A DNA stretch of 64,000 nt from NCBI GenBank assembly GCA_021234155.1, contig JAJEKV010000004.1, forward strand, positions 28,417,698 to 28,481,697. The letters are read 5' to 3'. The notes beneath the pieces are model-generated. The model was given only the letters and a program-made list of their open reading frames with translations. It was not told where the DNA came from and did no database searches. Positions 34,006-45,149 of this stretch are shown here, in pieces. The DNA comes from Isoetes taiwanensis (taxonomy: Eukaryota; Streptophyta; Lycopodiopsida; Isoetales; Isoetaceae). The first letter of the stretch is position 1. The number at the start of each line of letters is the position of its first letter. Position numbers and translations under genes: made by a program.

Positions 34006-34054
34006 AGCGTTGTTCTCCCAATCTTGGTATAACTCTCTTTTTTTCTTCGCATTA

Positions 34055-34842
34055 CGTCACGGAGTCATAGTTAAGTATCATAGCAGGGAGTGGTCCACGG
34101 CTTGGGGTTATGGGGCATGGCAAAATATGGCAAAGTTGTGGAACTATGGCAAGGTTGTGATATCTAGGATGGGGTCGAGAACCATTGGTTGGAGAGATAT
34201 CAAGGGGAATCAATGATCAAGCAAATGGGGCAGACTATTTTGCACAAAAAGGCCATAGATAATATCCATATGATAAGTCATATAATCTAATTAAAGGCAA
34301 GGAGATATCTAATTAAAGGCAAGGAGATATTTTGAGAAAAAGGAAACTGCATGCTAAAAAAGGCTAAAGTCGCAGAGAGATCTATAAATAGAACCGAAAC
34401 TTCAGTTGGACATATCTCCGCAACCAGAGCTCCGATTGAGGCAATCTTTAGATCGTTGGAACCGTCTCGGAGTCTAGTTTCTGAATTAGGCGGCACATAT
34501 CCTAGTTCATCTGTATGAGGGAGTAATGGCCGAAAAGGTGACATGGGGTCATTGCTTTTGTGATGTGTGGCTATGTGGAGTAGCTAGACTAGCCTGGAGG
34601 GCCAATAAGCCAGATATTGTCTTTGCCCAAAGGCCTACGCGGAGTAGCTAGATATTGTTTGCTCATGGTCTACGCGAGTAGCCGATATTGTTTGTTGAGC
34701 CATTTGCCTTTGCCATAACCTTGTGGACCGGTTGGGTGGTTAACCGTGTTCTTCAATGTATTTGTTCGAGATAGGATCTTGTTCTTCAACTAAGATCTTT
34801 GTTGTTGAGTTGTTAGTGTCCCATAAACAATGAATCGTATCA
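34055..34842 (+). repeat. Left LTR
   Basis: Nearly identical to 35927-36728 apart from scattered substitutions and short indels (for example near 34,680 and 34,760). The first bases (CGTCACGG against TGATACGG) are damaged. A frame of 85 codons inside it recurs in the other LTR only because the LTRs are copies; it is not a gene. Confidence 0.92.
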
Positions 34843-34844
34843 AG

Positions 34845-34858
34845 TGGTATCGAGGCGG
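34845..34858 (+). other. Primer-binding site
   Basis: TGGTATCGAGGCGG, two bases after the left LTR, resembles the TGGTATCAGAGC complement of plant initiator-Met tRNA, with a small internal change. Confidence 0.75.
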
Positions 34859-35578
34859 AAGTTTACGATTCTTACGGGAATCTATGGGCTATGGAAACAT
34901 CAGGGATTTAAATTCCTACTTTTGATTTGAATCAAGGAAGGCGGAACTAGTGGTGGTATTATACTCTAAAGGTACGCGACACACCAAGAATCTTGCAAGT
35001 TTGTCTTTGCCGCAAATCTGAGATGGGTTGAACCGTCAAAAAGTGTGTTGGGGCCAAGTATATGAGTGAACTGGCGAATCCTGGGAGCGTGGCATCCAAG
35101 TAAGGAGGATTTGACGACTACTGCTACAAGTGAAGTTGGAGCATCAATAGCAGTAGAAAAGCTCGGTGCTTTCGTGGAGAATGCTCGAAGCATATAGGGA
35201 CCGACTTGTTGAAGACGAGTTCGGATTATTGGGGAAATTTCTATGATTCTTTGGGGGATTATGGAATAAAAAAAAGCATCTTGCTTGGGATTGCAGAGTC
35301 AGATCGTGGTGATCTGAGAGGCCGGTTGGCCAAGGTATAAATATTTGACTTTGGAAGTCATATTAACATTTGACCTTAATTGCAGGTTTGCTTAGTGATA
35401 AGCATTGGGAAGGAACTTTATGGATAAGCTGCCAAGGATATGGATGCTAAAATTTGGATGCGGAATCTCAAATTATTTCCTATGGGACAGATTTATAGGT
35501 AAAAGTTCGTAAGTTGATTTTCTTTATGCGGAATAGAGAATAAGAATTTTATTTCTTGTGTGTACCCATGGTGGATTG

Positions 35579-35777
35579 GTATCGTGGAGATACTGTATCG
35601 TGGAGATACAATCAAGTAGTACCGCGGAGGTACGAAAGATAATAATGCACCGCGGGGTACAAGGATATATCGTACTGCGGAAGTACGCGAATATCCATAA
35701 CTGCTTCTAGAGTTTTGCAGGAATTGAAAGAATGGAAACGCGGAGATTCCAACGGGTATAACGTACTGTGGAAGTAC
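35579..35777 (+). repeat. Array of seven short palindromes with co-varying arms
   Basis: Within 200 bp: GTATCGTGGAGATAC (35579-35593), the same again (35595-35609), GTACCGCGGAGGTAC (35618-35632), GCACCGCGGGGTAC (about 35647-35660), GTACTGCGGAAGTAC (35672-35686), an imperfect AAACGCGGAGATTCC (about 35736-35750), and GTACTGTGGAAGTAC (35763-35777). The arms change together (GTATC/GATAC, GTACC/GGTAC, GTACT/AGTAC) around a core CGTGGA/CGCGGA/TGCGGA. No protein frame explains this. Confidence 0.85.
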
Positions 35778-35926
35778 AATAACTTATATAACCATTCTTG
35801 AGTTCGCAGGGTCTAGGAACTCCCAGTAGTACGTTGAGCATGGGACAATCGCCTTGAGAAGGGATGGATCAAACTGGAACGTACTTGGACGATCGCGGAC
35901 GATCTTGTTTTTGAGAAGGGATGGAC

Positions 35927-36728
35927 TGATACGGAGTCATAGTCCGTATCATAGCACGGGGGAGTGGTCCACGGCGCCAGGGTTATGGGGCATGGCAAAA
36001 TATGGCAAAGTTGTGGAGCTATGGCAAGGTTGTGATATCTAGGATGGGGTCGAGAACCATTGGTTGGAGAGATATCAAGGGGAATCAATGATCAAGCAAA
36101 TGGGGCGGACTATTTTGCACAAAAAGGCCATAGATAATATCCATATGATAAGTCATATAATCTAATTAAAGGCAAGGAGATATCTAATTAAAGGCAAGGA
36201 GATATTTTGAGAAAAAGGAAACTGCATGCTAAAAAAGGCTAAAGTCGCAGAGAGATCTATAAATAGAACCGAAACTTCAGTTGGACATATCTCCGCAACC
36301 AGAGCTCCGATTGAGGCAATCTTTAGATCGTTGGAACCGTCTCGGAGTCTAGTTTCTGAATTGGGCAGCACATATCCTAGTTCATCTGTATGAGGGAGTA
36401 ATGGCCGAAAAGGTGACATGGGGTCATTGCTTTTGTGATGTGTGGCTATGTGGAGTAGCTAGACTAGCCTGGAGGGCCAATAAGCCAGATATTGTCTTTG
36501 CCCAAAGGCCTACGCGGAGTAGCTAGATATTGTTTGCTCATGGTCTACGCGGAGTAGCCAGATATTGTTTGCTGAGCCATTTGCACTGCCATAACCTTGT
36601 GGACCCGGTTGGGTGGTTAACCGTGTTCTTCAATGTATTTGTTTGAGATATATGATAATTGGATCTTGTTCTTCAACTAAGATGTTGTTGTTCAGTTGTT
36701 AGTGTCCCATAAACAATGAATCGTATCA
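35927..36728 (+). repeat. Right LTR
   Basis: Starts TGATAC after a purine-rich tract and ends GTATCA. It keeps the intact inverted termini that the left LTR has lost. Confidence 0.92.
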
Positions 36729-36733
36729 CATTC

Positions 36734-38545
36734 CATCCGCAGGATTCTCTATATTTTCATCCATTGGTAAATCTGCCCATCTGTTATTATGCACTAGAAA
36801 CTGCTCATTGGCAGCTTGATATTCTATTGCCATATACTCAATTAGTGCTTCCTCATTATGATTCTCTGTTGCTTGAACCTTGGAACAGTTATGATCTGTG
36901 GATTTTTTTATGTTATCTCCCGAATTAGGTAATCTCTTTCGTATCTAATTTTTAAGTCTGTCGTGCTGTACCATGGCCCATCCATCCTCATTCACATGCT
37001 CCTTTCTATTATCTATGTTTTCCCCTCGTTCTAGCTTCTTGTCCAATTCTGGAGTACCTTTAGATGGTAAATTAACTTCACGTTCCATTTCACCTGAGTT
37101 TAGATGACCCTTCTCTTTTTTTTTTTCCCATTTAGCTCTATTTCCTTTTCATCTGTTACCTTGACATTGTCTTGCATTTTTGTCGTCTTCTCTCCTCTAC
37201 TTCGACGTTACCTTGTGATTCTCTCTGGATTAACAATCTTCCAGACCCTTAATTTCCATTGTGGGAAACATTCTTCTAATCTCCCATCCGTTTATGAGCC
37301 TTAGCTTGAACAGTGAGTAGTACGTCCCACTTTGCACAAGAGTGGCGTGGAATACCCTCTTTGTTTTGTAATACCCACCTGCATTCTTGGCCCTTTTGCA
37401 ATCGAAAGTGAGTTATGTATGTGCCCGTGATTCTTTGCTATGGCAATTAAAAATTACGAGTCAAGCATATCCATTGAAGTGATTTCCATCTCAAGCCCGA
37501 CAAGGAAGTTTAAACGGTGACAGGTTTATCCGGGTAAAACACGGAGAATAAAATCGGTACAACACAAACTCCCCCTCGCGGCGATCTACTCATTTGGAGA
37601 CTATATTTTCCATGACTTTCTCATCATCAAATAGTATTACGAAAAAGTTGCTCCCAATAGCTTTGATGCTTTGAAATTGCGGTATATTCAAAGCAACGAG
37701 ATGCCTGGTAAGCCAATTTTGTAGCTTTCTGTAGTCCAGAAATCCTCCGGATAAAAACCCCACCATTGCCTTAGAGATTAGATTTTCCATATTCTTAATA
37801 TGCCTCGAATGGTTTATCTCTGTTGCTTTAATATTGCAATGTTCTGGCTTGAGGCCTGCTGATTGGAGAAGCTGTTCTAGATTGGTAGACAAGTTTTTAG
37901 AGGAAAGAGCGTTCAAGGCTTCTTCTACTCTGCCACTACGGGATTCATTTGGGACTCCTTTCTTAATCCATTCAGAGAACCTGGGACTTATAATTCTTTC
38001 TACAGTATTACCCTATTTCCACGAGTTAGATCTCTTAGCTTCGTTATTGTTCACAATTGGGCTTCAAATTTCCCAGTTATTCAGCTCCTCTTGCTTACCA
38101 TCGGTACTAAGATCTACGACTATAGGCTCTGGAATAGAATTAAATGGGATGCTTACCCCTTTTTTTCCTTTCTCAAACTTCTGGTGCATCACTTCGGTTA
38201 GTTCCTTCTCGCTCTCGAGCCCTATCTCCGCCGAATCCACCTCCTCCTGTCCCTGCAAACTCCAGATGGCGCCACAAACCCCTTCTGATTCTTTTATTAT
38301 GCTGCCGGGGTTTTTCCCTTTGCCCACTACAGTATTTTCATCTTTTCCCTTTGTCTGGACAGATTCGCCCGGATTCGCTAGATCTTTTGCGGGGTTGCTC
38401 TGAGGCGAATTGTTTACTCAATTCACGAGGGAGGCCCCGGGCCTCCGATTTATCTGCTAAATTACCTTACCATTTCGAGGGCGGCGGCGTCACTGCTCGT
38501 CGACTTGTTCGACGCCCACATTTCTTTTCAATCTGTGTAATTCAG
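36734..38545 (-). pseudogene. LINE C ORF1 (DUF4283-like), broken
   Basis: The minus-strand frame 37916-37590 resembles the start of the DUF4283 domain (ISKAMVGFLSGGFLDYRKLQ then NWLTRHLVALNIP, FFVILFDDEKVMENI). The frame 38327-38064 is the acidic N-terminal part. The C-terminal part toward 36,734 is in several frames. When the LTR element is ignored, the last ORF1 frame runs to a stop a few bases past the ORF2 ATG, so the two ORFs overlapped in this element too. Confidence 0.7.
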
Positions 38546-39045
38546 TTGCTGCAAGTATTGCCTCCACCAATCGTAAGTGTCTATAGGTTGTACTAACTTT
38601 CTGGCACCCTTCGCGGAAGGTCCCGGATATTGATCTAGAAGGTAGAACATTTTCTTTTGATGGCCCCCAACGTACCTGGCTTTCTTAGCCTTGAGGAAAG
38701 CACAGTACTGTTTGGCCGAGTGTGGGTGTAGACTAAGGTCTATGACATGGCAGAGCCAGCGTTTGTGTTCCTTGCACTCAGTTCAAGCCATTGGTTATAT
38801 GGGAAGGTTGTAGTCCCTGAGGTCCATCGAGGGCGACTTCTCCCAAAATAACTTTTCGCAGCGGTCCCCCGGCATGTCAATTAATTTTGGCTCGTTTATT
38901 GCTTTTGCGTAGGATACTACAAAATTCTTACCAAGTCATCTATGAGCATCCGAGTATAAGCCTCTGCATGTTCATAATACAATCACTAGTAATGGTGCCC
39001 AGCGTTGCTGGGCATACTTTGGGAGGCTGTAAATGTTTTAGCCAC
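38546..39045 (-). pseudogene. Long decayed coding frame, unknown protein
   Basis: On the minus strand one frame runs for about 165 codons with only four in-frame stops (TGA and TAA). The text is clearly protein-like: LGKNFVVSYAKAINEPKLID, DRCEKLFWEKSPSMDLRDYN, ECKEHKRWLCHVIDLSLHPH, AKQYCAFLKAKKARYVGG, MFYLLDQYPGPSAKGARKL. It lies directly upstream of LINE C ORF1, so it is either the 5' region of that element or a separate gene fragment. I do not recognise the family. Confidence 0.55.
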
Positions 39046-40099
39046 AATGAGAAAAGCATGCAGTATAATTCAACATTTGTGCCTTTTCATTATAACGAAA
39101 ATTTTCCAAAGGTTTAAGAACGTTTAAGAAGCCTATCTCCTTCATGTTAGATGGTTTTGCATCGATATCTCTGAGAGCTTTGAGTAGAACATTGTGATGC
39201 TTGTTCTTAGCAATTTTGAGTGGAAGTAAAATGTTAATCTAAGGGGTTTGAGGTGAGGTTATAGTCAAAGTGCGTGTGAGGTGGTGAGGAGTTCAAGGTG
39301 CATTCTTTGAGTATCTCTACCAAGTCTTGATCGAATCATTTGTTATTTCAGATATGTTGGTCATCACTCTCGGTTTTGTGCTTGTTGCTCTTAGGTCTCA
39401 GGTTGTTCGTCTTCTTCATTATAGGACAACATGACATACATTGTCCAATATGCAATCCTACCGGACCTATAGATTGTTGATAAATAACTCAAGTTTTGTT
39501 ATGTATTTTGTTGTATGTATTTCGTTGTTTGTGATGTATATTTGGTTTTTCTTTTCTCGTAATTTTTGTACAAAGGATAAAATGAGCGGGTGCCAAGAAT
39601 ATGCATTTGGATTAGATCCATTTAGATGTTGGCAAAGTATAGCTTGAAATGCATTCAATTGTGGGAGGGTGATGTTTGGGCATTCATCTAAGTTCGTGAT
39701 CGAATGGCGTCATTGAACCATGTAAATCATCGATTGATTGCTCCAATTGAGCAATGTGTTGGAGCGCATAAATCGTCGTATCATTTTTTTGTAGGCATCC
39801 GTAAAACAAAAGCATGATGTTAAATTGATACATTTTCTTGGATGCATCGAGAAAAATATCTTACCCTAGGGTTGATAATGATGCCAAGATTTTGGTACCT
39901 AAGTTGTGTTCATTATTGTTCTTTGGCCTAAGATACTGGCTAGGACCTAGATCCCACCAAATATAAGGCTTGGAGGTCATACATAAGGGCAAAAAAGGCG
40001 TGGGTGAAAAGGTTAAAAAGGCAATGGACTTTAGAGAAAGTTCTTTAAGAAGACGCCTTTTATCCACATCACACATCATTCCACCCTTTCTTTTCATAA
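39046..40099. other. Intergenic, no gene recognised
   Basis: AT-rich with short frames only. Confidence 0.45.
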
Positions 40100-40440
40100 C
40101 GATCTAACAAATTTACCTATTTCCCGATCTAACAAATTTTTCTATTTCCTTCTCTATATGATGATCTAACAAATTTATCTATTTCCTTCTCTATATGATG
40201 ATATATTTTGCAAACATTGCTAATAGGCGCTAAATTAATCAAGGGCGGAGTTGTAGTCGTTGGAAAAGAACATGACAATATAATTATTCAAGTAGTTGTT
40301 GGAAAATTATTGAAGTATATTGTAGTTGTTGGAAAAGAACATGGCATTGGAAAAGGACATTGAAATACAATTAAATATTTAAATGTAAAATTGTAATTGT
40401 TGGAAAAGAACATGGCAATGCAGAGTTGAATATATAGATC
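40100..40440. repeat. Short imperfect tandem repeats
   Basis: The unit GATCTAACAAATTTATCTAT recurs about three times at 40,102-40,190. GTTGGAAAAGAACATG recurs at about 40,259, 40,330 and 40,399. Old, degraded tandem arrays. Confidence 0.7.
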
Positions 40441-40781
40441 TCGGCAATCATTTGTTTGCCACCTTGCATAATTTTTGTAGTTCTAAGCATTCTAAAGCAC
40501 GCCAATATAGCATTCCCTCCATGCAAAGAGATCTTTTTACCTTTGATTAAATTTACCCAAAGCACGCCAATATAACAAATTGAGGAATGGTCAATTTTGA
40601 AGGAGAAGTTTTAAATTCTCATTACCATTGTGCAACCTAGATTTGCTAGAGAAGGGCCATGGTTTTAGAAAATAATGCAAGCTTGAGTAAGCGATGTATA
40701 AGGAATGGCGTAAAACCATGCATATATGGGCCTTCATATTCCACTTTCATGTTATGTTGATAACCTAGACACATACTGATT

Positions 40782-40885
40782 CACTCTATATTACATCACA
40801 TTTTGCCACCAAAGATAACAAAAGCGGTTATGCCACTCTATATTACATCACATTTTGCTACCAAAGATAACAAAAGCGGTTATGC
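40782..40885. repeat. 52-bp tandem duplication
   Basis: Two copies (40782-40833 and 40834-40885), each starting CACTCTATATTACATCACAT, differ by about one base. A recent tandem duplication. Confidence 0.9.
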
Positions 40886-42464
40886 CGCGGCACATCGCAT
40901 CAAATTATTCTATATGGTGCTAGACTTAAATACCAAATTTGTTCATAAATAGGGTGCAAATTTGAGAGTGGGGGTGGTTAATTAAGTGCTTTGCGCAGGA
41001 TAATGTTCTCCAACTCTGAAATCAACCTTTTTATCAAACTTCTTTAATATTTTTACATATTCGGTTGTTCATTTCAATTAGTAAAACACTTAAAAACTGG
41101 AAAAACCTACCCATATGGCAAATATCTTGGAACTTAATAAAGATTAGGTCTTGTAACCCTAGACATTTGATCCATCCATCGCATATTCCAAAGACAACAT
41201 AAGCACCGGAATGCCTCAAATACATGTTACCATTCTGATTTTGTACCTTAAGGCAGAGTTGCATTATATATTAAGTTGCTCATGTGGCTCGATCAATAAT
41301 CTCCCCGACAAATTCCGCGAATGTTAACATAAGTACAACCTTGAAGGAAAAAACCTTCTGATATATGTTGCTCCAAGAGGATCTGCAGATAGAAGAGAAT
41401 AATAAAATTTACAGAAAAATCTTGGAGTCTAGGGCTAATATACTTTCATATACCTCACATTCAAAGAAGATGTGAAGAAAAATATGAAAGTTATCTTTAA
41501 GCCAGATTTGTAATCTTACACAGACATAATCTCCACCAAGTTTAAAGCTCTTAGAAAACCATTCAAACATCACAACTCTGCTACAAACTTCGGCCCGAAG
41601 ATCTTGGGAAAATAACATGCCCTTTGAGATCAGATTCACGGATAGACAATCCGGTTGGATTTATAGGCGCAGAGTCTTGCTCAAGAAACGCCAAGGAGAA
41701 ACCCAAGCCCTTGCCGCAAAGGAGAATCAATAAGAACGACAACTGTGAACAACCCTAAATATTACACTGCTTTTTATAAATTCTTGAATAAAAAGCATGA
41801 GGATCCATCATACCTTTATGTCAATGTTATCGCCAGTGTATGCTCTTGTTACAGCCGTAGCATCCGAATAGAGAGAAGAGCGGCTATTACACCAATGGAT
41901 CGCTTTGTAAATTGACAACTTCTAGAAATAACCAGTCTTTAATCCGAAGCGCCAAGGCGGATGTTCTTTCAATTGTGGATGTTGAAAATTTGTTTAAGAT
42001 ATGCTCATTACCATCCACTCTAGATTCTTGTGCCATATCATCACAATCGCAATTGATGGTTATTAAGTTTAACGTAAGACTGATGAACACCTTAAATTTG
42101 ACTGCACACACCTCTTTGTCAATGTGGACACTTTTTGATCCATTGGTAGGCTGTGATGGGTATCTCAGTTCCTCTGTTGCCCGATGAAGATCAAGGACAG
42201 CTCCCTCTCCAACAAATGCCATTCTTTGGCCAAGCAAGGCCTTCTACTCTACCAAAATTGCCTATGCACAAGAGGATGACTTGAATGACTGTTCTTGAGA
42301 AAAAACGAAGCAGGTTTTGGCGGAGTTGCAAACAACAATGGTGTTTTCGCGGATCGATCCGTGGATGGATCAAAATTGCATCAAAGATCCGGCGAAAAGG
42401 AAATGGCCTCGCTAACCCTAGCATAAGCGATCAGAGATCCTAGCCCATATCAACACCCAATAAC
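40886..42464. other. Intergenic, no gene assigned
   Basis: Minus-strand frames at 41,409-41,639 and 41,887-42,237 (116 codons, DKEVCAVKFKVFISLTLNLI) look partly protein-like but match nothing I know and lack clear splice borders. Confidence 0.35.
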
Positions 42465-42483
42465 CCTTTTTTTTTTTTTTTTT
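42465..42483. repeat. Poly-T run
   Basis: About 18 T's. It could be the 3' end of a minus-strand retroelement remnant whose body would lie to the right (42,484 on); no coding sequence supports this. Confidence 0.6.
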
Positions 42484-43222
42484 AGGGATCAAGGACCGCC
42501 CAAAATTTTAAGTGAAATGCGGGCCGTCATTTAAAGTTTTAGGGTTTTATGCACGACATACACTAAAACTTTATAATAAAGGATAGCTGAGACATGTGAG
42601 GAGCTCCCACATAGGGGGTTGGAACGACCTGCCAAGCCAGCTGCAATGGTAGGTGGTTTAAGTCGACTCCTCATCCTTACTATCTGTTCCCACCTTATAT
42701 ACATATCTTGCTTTCGACCACCAACACATAGTCCACCATACTCACCTTAGTTCTCCGGCCTATAAGTGCACTTGTGGGAGCACGGCCACTGTGCCAGTCC
42801 AAAGTAAATTACCAGGTCAAAGATACTGCAGAGCAAAAGGAATTGTCTACCATAGGGTATAACCTGATTGTCACCTGATGCCCAAGGCCAAGCTCCTTCT
42901 GCAAAGCGCAGCTGCAAGGCATCGTCAAGCAAGGGGTCAAATCTCATGGGTTGTTAAACCCTAGTGAGTGCATTGAAGTCCCCAAGGAATATGACATTAC
43001 CCAACTGCTTGTGTTGCTGTATGTCATCATATAGATTGGCATAGGGGTCCAGCCTATCCATATCCGAGTGGGTGTGATAGTGTGACATTCTAGCATAATA
43101 TATGATATAAATACTTATATTATACTACTCAACTCACTAGTACATATTAATTACGACGACATGTACACGACGACTGTAAAGGGTTGCACCATTGGGCACA
43201 ACTATTAGAACCCATTATATTG
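42484..43222. other. No gene recognised
   Basis: Mixed composition with short frames. Confidence 0.45.
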
Positions 43223-43274
43223 CACATATTATGCAATATGTGAATATATTATATAATATTGCCACATGGCAATA
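43223..43274. repeat. Pair of small perfect hairpins
   Basis: CACATATTATGCAATATGTG (43223-43242) and TATTGCCACATGGCAATA (43257-43274) are each perfect inverted repeats with 4-base loops, separated by a palindromic AT run. The surroundings (TGTGACATTCTAG near 43,080) could be an LTR, but no second copy is in the window. Confidence 0.75.
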
Positions 43275-45149
43275 CCCCATATGAGCCAGATGGCCCATTA
43301 GGCCCTAATCCTCAAACGTGGGCATAAAGAGAAAGGAATCCTAAAAGTGCCTCTTTTTTAGATTTTAGTGTCAGGAACGTGCATTGCTCAAGTGCCTAAC
43401 TCACTCCAGCCTCCCAGCCTGAGCAGCAATGAAGCTCGCGTTCTGAAGTGGATCGTCAAGACTCCAGCACCTCAGCCCATTCCGGCAGCATGGATGCATT
43501 TCGAGGACTTGGAGCGAGCCAAGGATCTGGTATGTGGTTGATTTATTATGCAATGCTAGCTTCTCAATTGTCATTAGGCTGGATTTGCGTCTATTCTTAG
43601 CTGTAGATGACCTCTAGAGCCTAAGAACCTTAGTCACTAACGAATGAACCTAAACATGTGATTAGAGTAGATAGATTAGATCTTTACTCTGTTATTTCAG
43701 CTCATTGGATGATATTATATTGCTTTGTGTGCACCTCTTGTGTTCATAGGTGATGTTCTTAGATAGCCTCATTAGTACCCAATAATTGCGGCACGTGCAT
43801 AGGAGCCCGCCTGGCTGTGGATGGCGGGTTAGACTGGCTGGCAAGTAAGGCTTGTCCAGCTATAGTTGATCCCTCTGGTTCGTAGCTAGGCCTAATAGCT
43901 TGCCAGCGAAAGTGAGGGCAAGGTATGTGCTCGATACCTTCTAGGTGATATGTCAGCCTCGGTGGGATTCAAGTAGAGATGATCGTGGCTCTCGGCTTCG
44001 CCTCTATTTGGCGTGGACCTTCTGGAGGGGAGTGATCGCCTCCTGCCTCATTGGGACTAGGGAGATGCAACCCAGAAGTAGCCCCTCTGACTATGCACTC
44101 GGGAGGCTACGGTCACATCCTCAATATTTTTCAGCCTATCTGCATAGTATGCACAGGAGGGGTGAATGGAGTGGACTACCCAGCGGTCATGTTTTTATGC
44201 TAGCCAAATCCATTTGCCATGAATTCTGTCTGCATTGACTTCTCGAGACCCCAAGTCGTCAGTCGATCCCCATGAGTTTGAGCCTGGGTAGGATTTTCCC
44301 TTGTTGATATTGTTGTTGTTGTTGCATCTGCTAGGATATGATGTTGTTATAGTGATCCCAACCTTCTAGGTGGTTATGTATTTGATGTGTGTGCTTATGT
44401 TTATGCACTTCCACAGCTAGGTAGTTCTCGAGGGAAACGGGACGAATGACACGTCTATTCTTCCCAAAAGGTTCTTGCTCACCATCAAGAGCCCCATGAT
44501 AGGTAGACAACCTCGTATTAGTGGGCTTGCATTGACAGGAGGGATGAAGTCCAGTTCTATATGTGTGGAGCATCTTATACGAGCAGGGGACATCACAGAT
44601 AGAAGTTACTCTCAGCATGTGGGAAGCAGCAGGCCACCACAAAGAGAGGGCTGCCACTATAGTTTTGCATGCGCACTCACAAGTAGAGGTTGTGCCAGTC
44701 CATCTTATACGAGGAGATTGACTGTGCCAGGAATGTTCTGTAGTCGCAGGAGACCTATCCCCTCCCCCCTCCCAATCTGTTCTCGCTTTTCTATTCAGTC
44801 ATTGAAGACTGAGTAGCGCTAGTATCCTGACAAGTCAGGTATCCTGTGTCTTGCATGCTCTCATGTTTCCATGAGGAAGATGAGGTATGGATTGACGGCA
44901 ATCGAGTTGAAACTATCTTTCTTCTACCATGGAAAGCCTCGACAATTCTAAGAGACCACGTAGAGGCACAATTTCTATTTCTTGACGGGGAACTTCGGCG
45001 AATAATTGGTGTTACTGCGAGAAGGGAGATAATAGTGGCGACATCGGCATGCGAGGCGGCGGCCAGTGAGGCAACTAGGCGGGGTATGCGGTACATGGCG
45101 GGGAAGCGGGGCATGGTCCGGAAACAATTGGGGCCTCGGCGGAGAAGGG
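43275..45149. other. GC-richer stretch, no assigned gene
   Basis: GC content rises and frames of 97-134 codons overlap on both strands, mostly because stops are rarer in GC-rich DNA. It may include the ORF2 region or the 3' side of LINE E on the minus strand, but no endonuclease or RT motif was seen. Confidence 0.35.

Larger units (their letters stand above)
34055..36728. mobile_element. Short non-coding LTR retrotransposon inserted in LINE C
   Basis: Two direct LTRs of about 790-800 bp (34055-34842 and 35927-36728) flank a 1,084-bp internal region. The right LTR starts TGATAC and both end GTATCA. Just inside the left LTR, TGGTATCGAGGCGG (34845-34858) resembles the initiator-Met tRNA primer site. 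A purine stretch, GAGAAGGGATGGA, precedes the right LTR. Flanking CATTA and CATTC match at 4 of 5 bases, as expected for a 5-bp TSD. No gag or pol frame is visible, so it must have moved with proteins from another element (LARD- or TRIM-like). LTR differences are few, so the insertion looks fairly recent. Orientation is plus by the primer site. Confidence 0.9.
30591..38545 (-). mobile_element. LINE C: L1-type retrotransposon, minus strand, nested and truncated
   Basis: ORF1 (about 38,400 down to 36,734), then ORF2 from ATG at about 33,966-33,968 down to 30,591. It is interrupted at the ORF1/ORF2 junction by an LTR element (34055-36728). At 30,591 the zf-RVT domain stops exactly at the 3' tail of LINE B, so LINE B cut off the 3' end. 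No matching 3' remainder was recognised left of LINE B. The endonuclease resembles that of LINE F (both share LQEHKCKKE), so they belong to one family. Confidence 0.85.

Noticed and set aside
34287-34544. 85-codon minus-strand frame repeated at 36162-36419
   Set aside because: Repeated only because it lies in both LTRs; no protein motif.
35579-35777. CRISPR-like array
   Set aside because: Repeats are palindromes of 14-15 bp with irregular, short spacing inside a plant LTR element.
43080-43500. Solo LTR starting TGTGACATTC
   Set aside because: No second end, TSD or copy could be seen in the window.
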